The notes below the pieces were generated by a model. It was not told the DNA's origin, did no database searches, and saw only the letters and a list, made by a program, of their open reading frames with translations. The position numbers were made by a program, and so were the translations under genes. A DNA stretch of 64,000 bases from Microthyrium microscopicum (Eukaryota > Ascomycota > Dothideomycetes > Microthyriales > Microthyriaceae), in contig MU004232.1 of NCBI GenBank assembly GCA_010405405.1, positions 825,481-889,480 on the forward strand, in the 5' to 3' direction. Below, in pieces: positions 37,033 to 46,727 of the stretch (the first letter of the stretch is position 1; every line of letters starts with the position of its first letter).

Positions 37033-37541
37033 ATGCGGTTGCTCGGATATCCATAGTATGCATACGATATCATAGAATCCAAGCCTTGTCCACTCTTTTC
37101 AACATGTTTCCGGGCATTTAAAGACTATCTTTCCCTATTCACTCCAAACCAGTATATCGCAGGCTACCTACAACAGCCTATGCGCCACCCCCGAGCTTTG
37201 TGCGCCACAGTCAGGGCGGCCATCATCATTCGAATATTATACCAACATAAAGGGCACTCAGGACTGTAAAAGTAATATATTTGACAATTCTAGTCCACAG
37301 GCTTCGATTGAGATCAGCTTGCATTGAACATATCATTACCCTATGAAAGTGTGCCACTTTGCGATTCTGGCGTTCAGGCCACGTTCATCTTAAGGACACC
37401 AAACTTGCTCTTTGATATGACAGCATGTTTGACACGATTAAGATGCATCTAGCCTCACTTCGAAACTAATAGTGGGCAAAGTCTTTTCTCAAATCGCTGT
37501 GCTTCAAGCTCCAATTTTGGCTTGACACTGGGCAATGAACT

Positions 37542-37735
37542 GGCAAAATGACTGACCTGCCCTCATGAATTTACTAAGCTCCCATCCGCCACGCTATAGT
37601 ATCGAGCGATTTCTTTCTGAAAGAATGTGTTTGATTCTGGACAGTGTATCGAATGCGATCAGGACCATAGCGTCCTTTTCATAGAAGCATTGGTGGGAGC
37701 CGTGAAAGTTGAGAGGAGCAGCTCATTGATAGTCT
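37542..37735 (-). mobile_element. Degenerate copy of ~195-bp inverted-repeat element (copy C)
   Basis: Left end GGCAAAATGACTGACCTGCCC, internal GTATCGAATGCGAT, and GTGGGAGCCGTGAAAGTTGA near the right end align in order with copy A. The size (~194 bp) agrees. The right terminus is badly eroded. Confidence 0.6.
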
Positions 37736-38435
37736 TTTCAGCCTCATTCTTCGGACAATACCTGTTCGAATCAAAAGCGACACCTCTCCCATCGCACTCT
37801 ATGACTACCATAACGTGCGTTTTCAATCGAGTGCTATGGTAGCCATCGAATGCGAATAATTACCAGTCCCTTGGCGAGATAGGTTGAAGATAACAAAAGG
37901 TTGTGCAGGAAGAGTTTCTTGAACGTTCTCCAATGCCATGGTGCCGATGATTAGACTCGATTACACCAGGACTAAACAATCTTAAGTCACTGAAAGCAAT
38001 CATTCAATTGTCTTCTATCTACTCGAGGTTGCGGTTAGCTCGTCTGCTATGACATGCTCAGCATTCAACACCATTGGCAAAGCCTATCTTTCCCCTGAGA
38101 GTTAGGTGAGAAATAGGTCACTCGGCATCCGGCACCTCATTTACGCATAAAGTATCGCCTCCATCCTTCTGCCTGCACCTTCTTCTCCGTAGCCTTGAAG
38201 CAGAGTCAAGACTCTGATTGATTAGTTGCGGAGAAGCGTGACAATGTTATATTGCGAAGAGAAGATTTTGCTCATACTTAAACTTCAATTATGAGTGATT
38301 GACGAAAAACACATCCCTTTGGGCTAAAGAAGGACGTAAACCGCCGATTTTGAAAGGCAACCACAATTTGCTTCTCAAACCCTACGCCTCCCAGACACTC
38401 TTTACTTCTACTAATTGGATGCGGTCTCCGCTTAG

Positions 38436-38591
38436 TTAACACTGGGGACACTGGTACATGTCCCATCTCGTAAACACGCACTGTTCCTGTGGGCATATCA
38501 TGTTGTTCGCCTTTGCCCTGTCACATTTGGTTGTCTCTGTTTTCCTTCCGCCATGGACGCAATGGTAGGTTTTGACATCGATGTCACACAT
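38436..38591 (-). CDS. Small cysteine-rich protein, array member 1
   Basis: 51 residues, start MCDIDVKTYHCVHGG, end YQCPQC. Six cysteines (positions 2, 11, 22, 33, 38 and the final CPQC pair) and one CxHGG suggest metal binding or a disulfide fold; there is no signal peptide. The model mirrors the member at 40884: a leader exon, a 134-base intron (38630-38763) and a coding exon that opens GACAACG. A longer in-frame start at 38669 would add 26 residues but lies inside that intron. TATA sequence at 38915-38921. The function is unknown; the layout CxHGG...TKC..A...C....C.TR..M..CPxC is shared with array member 3. This copy lacks the leader motif of the other three. Confidence 0.65.
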   Translation of the reverse strand: MCDIDVKTYHCVHGGRKTETTKCDRAKANNMICPQEQCVFTRWDMYQCPQC

Positions 38592-38914
38592 TTCTTTGAG
38601 TGTATGAATAGGGTATGCTGTTCGTTGTCCTGAAGTCTTGTTTAGCGGTTCACGATCAAGAAGTCTCATTGCGTCTTGCCCTTCTGTAGCTTCAAAAAGA
38701 CTACAACAATTTATATTTGCAATGAAGGCAAGCTGTAGCTAAAAAGCATGCGAATTGTCTTACCCTTGGGTTGTTAGATCGTAAAGTTGAGTCTTATCAA
38801 CCGAACAAATAGCAGTATACTTATGGTTTGGTATGATTTTTTAACGGCACTTTGTTCGCTGGATGTCAGTCAGATTGTTTTTGCATTTCTTCTCATGTTC
38901 TACAAAGACCTGAT

Positions 38915-38921
38915 ATTTATA
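38915..38921 (-). promoter_or_regulatory. TATA box of array member 1
   Basis: CGTATAAATA on the minus strand, the same core and the same preceding CG as in members 2 and 3. It lies about 150 bases upstream of the leader intron donor. Confidence 0.55.
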
Positions 38922-39426
38922 CGAAAATGCACACTCATCAAGCGCTGCTCACTAACAGGTACCTAAATGACGTTAATAATGGCGGTAAAAGGTGAGTTTC
39001 TCCTTCATGGATGGCATTAACATCAATATGCGAACGGTTAGATACCCACAACAGCCTCCAGCTTGAGACTGGCCCACAACATAAGTACTTCGTAGCCAGT
39101 GCGGATGGAACAGAATGAGAATGGACCTCTTTAATTATGATACCCAGTGTTTCGGGCAATGCTATATGCACGTAATGACCAACCTGAAAACATTTGACCG
39201 TATAATCATCCTCCAAGCAACGGAACCTTCTCTCGCACAACCGTTCCCCTGTGTACATGATTGCCGACTGTTGTAAAATGACCGTATATGCACCCCCAAG
39301 CCATGAACAACTAGCAAATTGGGCCCCTAACACCCAAATAGATCATCAAATTCCATAATAATGATATGACTCGCAGCAAATTGATCTTGAAATGCAAAGG
39401 CCTGACAATCGTCTGATATGTTGTCC

Positions 39427-39648
39427 TCAATGGCCATTAACACCATTAGTCTTCTTCTCTCCATTTGATCCGTTCGTTGCCGGCTGGTATCTACGTTTGC
39501 AACGATCGCTGCAGTACTCGTCGGTTCGGTCGTAAGTAGGACCACGCACGTCGCTGCATGGCTCTTGCAAACTCATGTCGTGCAAGACGACGTGTACCTC
39601 CTCCCCTTCATGGCCACAGGCATACATAAACTTCCAAGACGTACACAT
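39427..39648 (-). CDS. Small cysteine-rich protein, array member 2
   Basis: 73 residues, start MCTSWKFMYACGHEGEE. The spacing from MC to the CGH motif equals that of MC to CxHGG in members 1 and 3. Further cysteines are at EPCSD, EYCSDRCKRR, and the tail is a polar NGSNGEKKTNGVNGH. The start follows a 123-base 5'-UTR intron (39682-39804, GTATGT to TTCAG) and the coding exon opens GACAAGCC like its relatives. No signal peptide. It is the most diverged coding sequence of the array, although its promoter is among the best conserved. The MC...CGH pattern resembles other small fungal proteins with a possible zinc site; the role is unknown. Confidence 0.65.
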   Translation of the reverse strand: MCTSWKFMYACGHEGEEVHVVLHDMSLQEPCSDVRGPTYDRTDEYCSDRCKRRYQPATNGSNGEKKTNGVNGH

Positions 39649-39913
39649 CCCGAGAAATGCCGAAGACTGTTCTGGCTTGTCCTGAATACTGATCAGTCTC
39701 GATTCCACAAAAGGCAAGTGGAAACTTGGTCAGCAAGCAGAAGGCATGAAAGCATGCTGAAATGTTGCACTGCGAAAGAAGCTGTAAGGTTTAGAAAGAC
39801 ATACCGTGAGTTTTGTTTGAGGTTGGAGTAAATAGTTTTCGATTAAGTTGATAGGAAAGAAAATCTTTGAGTCTTGAATTGATGTTGTTTGTGCTTTGAT
39901 GGTATCTGTTCTT

Positions 39914-39975
39914 TGAGGCTCTGCCTTATTGTTCTGGTATTTCTTTTAGTATCGCAGATACGACTTTCATTTATA
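39914..39975 (-). promoter_or_regulatory. Conserved TATA plus leader motif, array member 2
   Basis: On the minus strand, CGTATAAAT (TATA at 39969-39975) is followed 43 bases later by GGCAGAGCCTCA (39914-39925). The same pair with 44-base spacing occurs at members 3 and 4. Confidence 0.7.
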
Positions 39976-40883
39976 CGAAAGACACCAAACCTACAAACGC
40001 TGCTGAATCTGTTTACCTATTGATGCTGGTAAAAGCTCAACCCATCTTTTGTTTACTTCATTCACATTGGCATCTCGCATTGACATGCATGCAAACAGCC
40101 TTGACAGCTAACGAGCTAAATGAACAACGAGCTTCCAAACACTGCGTTGGCTCTAGTCTAGTTCGTTCAGTCACCGTACGCTCTGTGACCTCCCCGATTA
40201 CTTAGATACCTAGCTAAATAACTATTATCTATAATGAGAAGTGAGGCTTATGCTTATCGATAGGACTGATGACACCATCATGAGTGCGTGTCATTAGCAA
40301 CGTCAGTTATCTCGTGAAGTGGTTGGAGAAAAAGGAGGTCTATATCGCTATAGATCGATAAACATGTAGAAATTGAAATAGACGAAGTAGCTTTGTAGAC
40401 CAATGGCAATATCATGTTTGTCTAGTTCCCAGTGTATTGGGCTATGTGTGTCTGACGTCAATCAAGGCGGCAGAAGGTAAGCTCACCTTGAAACGTTGGC
40501 ATTGATGTTAATATGCAAAAGGCGAACACGCATATATCAAGTTTTGACTTGGAAGTGTCATCAGGTCCAGTAGTTAGTAGGCTCATTCGATGGAAAAGAA
40601 TGAGAATGAACTTGCTCAATTTGGTGTGCAGTATATTGGGATATGTGTCCCTATATGCCAATGATACATGGATTGAGCTAAAATGATAGCATTGCCAAAG
40701 TCAAATTACCAACAGTTCCCAGGTGTGATCCCATTACCAACCAGAAGTATAATGACCGTAAAAACATCCTTCAAGCCAAAGTAGGACTTGGACCACCAGG
40801 GTCCATTTCAATCAAGCAGTACAAAATGATATACGGTGAAGCCTCCTTGCTGTCCGAACACAAACGGGTAAAACCTCTCTTCC

Positions 40884-41069
40884 CTACTCCTTTGATGCAT
40901 TCCCTTCCTTGTAACACTTGGGACACGATTTCATGTTGAATCTAGTAATGACACAGTGCTTTTGATCACACAGGATGCCGCCATTGTTCCATGCCTTCTC
41001 ACACTTCACGGTGTGACGGCCTACTCCGCCGTGCTTGCAGAGGTAGGTCCATACGTCGATGTCACACAT
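40884..41069 (-). CDS. Small cysteine-rich protein, array member 3
   Basis: 61 residues, start MCDIDVWTYLCKHGG, with TVKCEKAWNNGGILCDQKHC, VITRFNMKSCPKC and a short polar tail. Seven cysteines, no signal peptide. It aligns almost end to end with array member 1 (identical MCDIDV, TY, C, HGG, KC, C, C, TR, M, CPxC). The leader exon is followed by a 134-base intron (41104-41237, GTAAGG to GCAG) and the coding exon begins GACAAG 32 bases before the ATG. No ATG is available in this frame upstream, so the start is well supported. The promoter carries TATA at 41402-41408. Probably intracellular and metal-binding; this is inference from the cysteine pattern. Confidence 0.72.
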   Translation of the reverse strand: MCDIDVWTYLCKHGGVGRHTVKCEKAWNNGGILCDQKHCVITRFNMKSCPKCYKEGNASKE

Positions 41070-41345
41070 TGTGTAGTTTGTGAGGATGGACGTTTTTCTT
41101 GTCCTGCAAAATTGATTAGCTATTGATAGTCGAGGTTATCGCACAACATCCTCTCCTGAACCGTAAAAGCATCTCCATATCTGAAAAATAGGAAAGGGAC
41201 GTAATGAAATGGGTCTGCAAGATTTCAAGAGCCTTACGTTGAGGTTTGATCGAAGTGAAAGCAGGGTCTTTTGTAAGGATTAATGAGAGGCGATGTTTGA
41301 GCTTGATAGTGGCCGGTGATTGTGTTTTGATAGAAGTTTTTTCTC

Positions 41346-41408
41346 TGAGGCTCTGCCTTGGTTGTTCTGATGTCTCTTCCAATGTCGCAGATAAGCCATT
41401 TATTTATA
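41346..41408 (-). promoter_or_regulatory. Conserved TATA plus leader motif, array member 3
   Basis: TATAAATA (core 41402-41408) and GGCAGAGCCTCA (41346-41357) on the minus strand, separated by 44 bases. The motif falls where the early 5' UTR is expected. Confidence 0.7.
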
Positions 41409-42099
41409 CGAAAGATATCAGATCCACAAACGCTGTTAGATCTGTTTGGCTGTGAGTGAAAGTGGAATGTCAAACCATCTTGCGTTTAATATATTCACAT
41501 GGACATGGAAGCGAACCGCGGATGGGACAAGTAATTCGGCGTGCTTCCAAACACCGCGTTGGCTCTAAACCAGATCACTCATTGAGTGGTCACTTGTTTA
41601 CTCTCCAACTAAGTAAATGACTACATACTTTACGTAGGTAGGTAAAATATTACATGCAATATGCAGTAGATCACTGTTACCAGAAGGATAGAAACAGTCA
41701 TTGTGGGCCATAGGGAGCTTTATTTATCATGTTAATCGGTAGGCAAAAGGGCCTTTGCTCACAGTAAGACTTCAAATAACTCAAAGAGAAGGTATTTGTA
41801 TCAAATAAAGATAATATCATGCTATTTTACTTCCCAGTGTATCGGGATATGTGTTTTCGCTTCCAGTCATGTATAATATGACCAGATGACCATCCTCCCT
41901 ACCTAAGCAACAGTACAATTGAATTCACTACAGCTCGCACGAGTACATGAATCCCGATCATAATATAAAGACCACAAAAGATTTCATCAAGCCACAAGCA
42001 ATTGGACCACCAGGGTCTAAAATAATCAGAAGCCAAGCATCATTGATCGCGAACCCACACCTGTTGTCGAGTGATTCTCCATGCCCTTCTTCACTAAGT

Positions 42100-42294
42100 T
42101 CACTTTTTGGCGAAACGCTCTCGTGTCTTGCCTCTTTTGTTGACGCATTCCCAGCAGTTGAAGCCATCTACATAGATCGGTCTATGTTTAGTTCGATGAT
42201 CGCACAGTTTTCGCACCCTCTCCGCCTTCTCGCATGCTTTCGGAGCCTTTTCTCGGCACCCGCATTCGTAATCGCAATAGTACATGTCGCACAT
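42100..42294 (-). CDS. Small cysteine-rich protein, array member 4
   Basis: 64 residues, start MCDMYYCDYECGCREKAPKA, with eight cysteines (2, 7, 11, 13, 22, 32 and a CWEC pair near 51-54) and a basic tail ending RERFAKK. The first MCD, the cysteine at position 11, the central KLC and the late CxxC match the frame of members 1 and 3, but the HGG is replaced by GCREK. The gene has the same layout: TATA, leader motif GGCAGAGCCTCA, a ~74-base 5'-UTR intron (about 42389-42462, GTAAGT to TCAG), then the coding exon. No signal peptide. Function unknown. Confidence 0.65.
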   Translation of the reverse strand: MCDMYYCDYECGCREKAPKACEKAERVRKLCDHRTKHRPIYVDGFNCWECVNKRGKTRERFAKK

Positions 42295-42578
42295 CTTGAA
42301 GGCTCGTGGAGAGTAAGATTTTCTGTTTTGTATTGTGACTTGATCAGAAATTGCCAGATATGAAATAGCAATCGCGTTGTTTGTTCTGCTGATCAGAGAT
42401 ATAAAATCAAAGGCATTGTAGTGAAGGCTCGCAAAGATTTGGCAACAGGTTTAGGGACTTACCAGGGGATGTGTGAAGCCTAAATTAGCCTGACTGATTT
42501 GATCGAGTTCAAAGGGTGGGGATTTTGAAGAGTTGAAGTTTTGTATCGTCTTGTGGGGATTGAAAGCAATGTGTTCTG

Positions 42579-42641
42579 TGAGGCTCTGCCTTGGTTGTTC
42601 TAAAAACATCTACCAAATGAAAGATTAACCATTGATTTATA
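42579..42641 (-). promoter_or_regulatory. Conserved TATA plus leader motif, array member 4
   Basis: TATATAAAT (core 42635-42641) and GGCAGAGCCTCA (42579-42590) on the minus strand, 44 bases apart, identical in layout to member 3. Confidence 0.7.
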
Positions 42642-43474
42642 TATGTTGCCAGCAAACGCTGGCTTGACATGTTGCATCATGGTGTTGGAGATGTTTTCGT
42701 TTGATGTTAAGTTTGTTACTGTCGATATTCAAGCGTAAGAAAAAATCAAACCGCTCCATAGCCTCAAGGTGACCCTATCTCACCAGCAGTGAAGCACTAA
42801 AAACCATTAACAAACTGCTTCAAGAACAAATTGATAGTCTTACTAGCTCATGGGCATCTCCAGGCACTTACGGCTCCATGTCCACTAGCAAGCACAAGCC
42901 AAAGTGAAGTTAAATGAGCGGTAGGATATGAAGAAGAAGTCCAATAGCGAGAGCTTTTCCTGCAATTCCATGGCTCAATACCTCCAAACAATACAAAGCG
43001 GCTGACTGAAGCCAACGCGAAATATCAATTGCCAATCAAGCGTTGTGGAGGAGTAACCTTTCTACACTGTGGTATTGACTACAGATCACAGACCATACTG
43101 AAGCTTCGCCAACGAAATATTTGACTATAACCTGAACTTTGCTACCCGTTGCATATTCCAGTGCCCGGTCTAAATCAAACAAAACCAGAATGAGCTCCCA
43201 GGTGTCAGATTAGGATTGAAGTTACACAGCGCACTATTGATCACCGCAACAGCTATCGCCGCAATCAATCAATCGCATCGGTTTACAACATTGCTGAACA
43301 AAGCTGCCCAAGTTGCAGCCAAGTGAATGGCCAGAGACATGCATGCACGAGCTGTCACAATGTGTGGCCACTTTACAGATCCTGCTGCGTGCATTCTCAA
43401 AAATGATATAGCTGACGAAGCTTTAAACCTTCTAAAAATGGATCATTGAGAATTAGCATTACTATTGACAAAGC
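42642..43474. other. Intergenic region after the cysteine-rich array
   Basis: About 830 bases, no gene seen; it separates the array promoter from the end of the Apple-domain gene. Confidence 0.4.
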
Positions 43475-45846
43475 TTAAGCAGGCGTGATAGCCGCAGCAA
43501 CCAAATACATCGTCGATCCTGCAAGACCGCCGGTTCCCCGGTAGAATCGTACGTTCGATACGGCTGTAAACGTGCCAGTTCTGAGCCAGTCTGCACTATT
43601 CTGAGCAACCACCAACTTCTGGACGTCATAGACAAAATAGACAAGGTTTAGACCTCTGGCATAGGCGGTAAATTGATACTGCTGTCCAGGTACCAGACTG
43701 GTAAATGTCTGCGATACGAGAGCGCTATAGCCAGCATCATCAATCCCGTTATCCGCGGTTAATTGGAAATAGTAGTTGCCGGAAATACGATCGCTAATGC
43801 AAACAACAACGTTGGCAGTGACGACACCAGATGGGTTCTTGTCAATATCAACGTTCCATGGGTCTAAAGAGCCAATTTCAAAGTCACCGTTGGCGATTAA
43901 AGGGACTGCCGACGATGATGCAGCAGCTCATGAGGATGCTGCGCTGCTTAATGACACATCGAATGAGGTAGGGAAACTTGTGGTATCGGAGAAGCTTAGG
44001 GAAGTGACTAAACTGATAAATCCGATGAAGTAGCTATCGCGAGGCTGCCGATTTGGGGCAGATGCAGAACTAGGCAAAAAGTAAGATCAGGCCACAAGTT
44101 TCATTCTACGTATTTTATAGGGGTCCTTCAGACAGTAGCACTACTGCTGGGCGCTGAAGTTGTTGAGCTTGAAAGACCTGACGACATTGTGGAAGGACTG
44201 GACGATGTAGCCGAGCTTGATGAATCTGAAACAGTAGAACTGCTGCTCAGAGCCACACTTGTGGAACTCGAAGTAGCTGAAGAAGTGATTGTGCTCGAAA
44301 CCGAACTGGACTCGCCGCCTGAGCATGTAAGATTATAGACCTGCAGATCGGAGACAGTATCAGTGCAAAAAATATCACCAGTCTCAAATGCTTTTGCAGC
44401 TGCCTCACATAATGCGCTTTCGCTGATCCAGTATACAAAACATGGAGCAGTCGTGCAATAAGCTTGACAAGCAGATAATGAGGGCGCTGGGCCAGCAAAA
44501 AACACCACGTCAGCAGCAGCATATGATATCGTACATTCACCTGCTCCGTGATAGACATCGATAAAAGAGCAGGTTGGAGATGTGGAGATCGACGATGTTG
44601 TTGAACTGGTCGTCGAAGGCGATAAGCTGCTTGGGTCCGTTGAGGAGCTCGTGGATGAAGAGACATATGAAGGTGATGAGCTGCTAGGTATTGTAGATGA
44701 GCTTGTGGATGTAGAAACAAACGAAGATGATGAGCTGCTAGGCATCGTAGAGGAGCTTGTAGACGAAAAAACAATTGAAGATGATGTAGCTCCAGAGCAG
44801 GCCAGATCGTAGAATTTGTATGGAGAGCTCGCGTCCTCCTTAAAATTGCCTGCCACCGGCGTCTTGTATAGGTAGCAGATTGAGCTTGACAGTGCAATAG
44901 ATTGGCATCCAGAAGTCGCTTTGCACAATCCCACACACCCCGAAAGTGTATGATAGGCAGCAGAGGTGGAATCCGTGAAAGATTCAGGTGAGTTCTTGTC
45001 GTACCCTGATATTTGTTAATATATCGCCATGTCCAGAGCTAACAGATTTTGAAGTGACCATTTGATCTGTTACAGGAACCATAACAATCGATTGTATTAG
45101 GGAGGCAAATCATGGGAGCAGCCAAATATAATGGCAGCTACCACGATTTTACTAAGCTTTGACTGCAAATGCTGCCTTTTGGAACATTGTATTCTTACCT
45201 ACGAGACCGCAACTCAAGGCGGATGGAACGGAACTGGAAGCTGTCGATGAGCGAGAAAGGCTGCTGGATGCCGACGTGATTGTTGATAGAGTCGAAGAGA
45301 GAACAAGGCTGCTGGATGATGTGACGTGTGCTGAAGATGTCGATGATTGCACAAGACTACTACTAGATAGCAGAGCGTGCGTTGATACTGTGGAAGATCG
45401 AAGGCTCGAAGAGGCAGAGCGAGACGGGCTTGCTGAGACGGAACGAGTAGAGACGCTTGAGTGGGCTAAGCTAGACGAGGATGCTGAAGACGTAGCACAG
45501 CTTCTATCATAGAAAGCGTAAGGACTTTCAGAGTTTGGATTGAAATTACCAGTTCTGGAAACGCGGTGAGATTGAGTCAACCAAAAGAACACGTAAAAGC
45601 TTACACTGGTACAGTATAATGTAGGCATGTGTTGTCCCCAACAGCAAAGCTGGCGCAAGAACTGTCTGCCAAACAATGCGCTCCACATGCTTTAATGGTC
45701 GCGAGAGATCCTGTTTGACCGAAATATGCGTTTGTTGAGAGGTCATATCCGTAGCCCCCGCAGATAGGTTGGGCGCGTTTGAGAAGAAAGTCAGTCGAAA
45801 GGGCAGAACAGACCGGCAAGGCTACTAAAAGCCCGAATGAATACAT
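43475..45846 (-). CDS. Secreted serine-rich protein with Apple/PAN-like modules
   Basis: Exons: 45846-45605, 45554-45199, 45005 to about 44145, and a probable last exon 43926-43475. A signal peptide (MYSFGLLVALPVCSALS) is followed by three cysteine-patterned modules. Module 1 (CGGYGYD...GNFNPNSESPYAFYD) and module 2 (CGLVGYD...GNFKEDASSPYKFYD) are clear repeats, both split by an intron pattern; module 3 starts CSFIDVYHGAGEC. Long Ser/Thr linkers separate them. If the last intron is not used, the protein stops at 44128; if used, a 150-residue domain starting PLIANGDFEIGSLDPWNV, like a carbohydrate-binding module, is added. The donor for that intron is weak (GTAGTG), so the last junction is uncertain. 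Probably a wall-associated or matrix adhesion protein. Confidence 0.65.
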
Positions 45847-46727
45847 TAGAAGAAGATTATGACTGTAAGAAGGTATAGAGACTGCAAGTTGACAAGGGAA
45901 AGAAGGCTGTATACCCAAAACCGGGAGTGACATCTCGCCTGCTTTAATACATAGGACTTTTGCCCAATTCTTGACCATTGTGAGGATTCGGTGACCGTAG
46001 AATGGGCCAACGTGCAATGCCAGTGGCTTCAGCCTTATTGTTATTGTTCAGCTGGGATACGGCCCGCCGAATCAAGATGCTTCGCCTATGGTTATGGAGG
46101 CCTTAACAGCCCTATACGCGATAGGGGAGGCTCGGCTGGTTAGCGAAGTGCTTAAGCTGGAAAAGAATTTCTCCTCCTGCGTTGGCCTTATTGTTAATAC
46201 CTCGATTCTAATACGGTGTCTAGGTATGGTGAAAGGAGTCAAGAACAAATGTCTCCTGTAACTTCGTGCCATGTGCACCTGATTGGAGTTAATAGAATGT
46301 TGCGCCTGTGTGATAATAAGCAAGTCTCTACTTCTAAGTCCTGAGGCTGTGGACGGAAATAGCTTACCCGTACTATCGTATATCGCTTCTCGGAAGCAGA
46401 GTTGAAAAGAAAGACCAGTCTGAGGAATTGATAGTCCAATATTGATTATTTCGTGTTGCGGAGCTGAAGCAACGAAAAGGGAGTGACTAAGAGCGAGACC
46501 AACGTCAACCATGCGATTGCTGTAAACTTCACAGTTCGAAATCTTCAGACCCATCATACCTGATAGTTCTGTCTTGAGTGATATAGATCGAAATTGTGTT
46601 TACAACAAGCTAGGACCGCAAGCTCCAGATTCAGTGCTTGAGCAGTCGGTAGTAAAGCAGCTCTTTCGGAACGATCATGAGCAATAAGACTGAACTAATG
46701 GTATTGGCAAGAGTGAAACAGCTTCTA
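45847..46727. other. Intergenic region between Apple-domain gene and NOP4
   Basis: About 880 bases. A minus-strand open stretch at 46072-46557 encodes a possible 60-residue exon (MVDVGLALSHSLFV...) with a GTAAGC donor, but no recognisable domain; it may be a gene remnant. Not annotated as a gene. Confidence 0.35.

Larger units (their letters stand above)
35103..38435. other. Gene-free accessory region with inverted-repeat elements
   Basis: About 3.3 kb without a supported gene. It contains one good and two degenerate copies of a ~195-bp inverted-repeat element (listed separately), plus a 15-bp fragment matching that family (CAACGAGTGCGATGG on the minus strand) at 35299-35313. The sequence is AT-rich, and short frames overlap the repeats. 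Confidence 0.6.

Noticed and set aside
41116-41382. 88-residue minus-strand frame upstream of array member 3
   Set aside because: It has no ATG before the leader intron and spans the 5'-UTR intron; the promoter and leader explain the sequence.
46072-46557. Possible two-exon small gene between the Apple-domain gene and NOP4
   Set aside because: A plausible donor exists, but neither exon shows a known domain and the acceptor side has no coding character; recorded only as intergenic.
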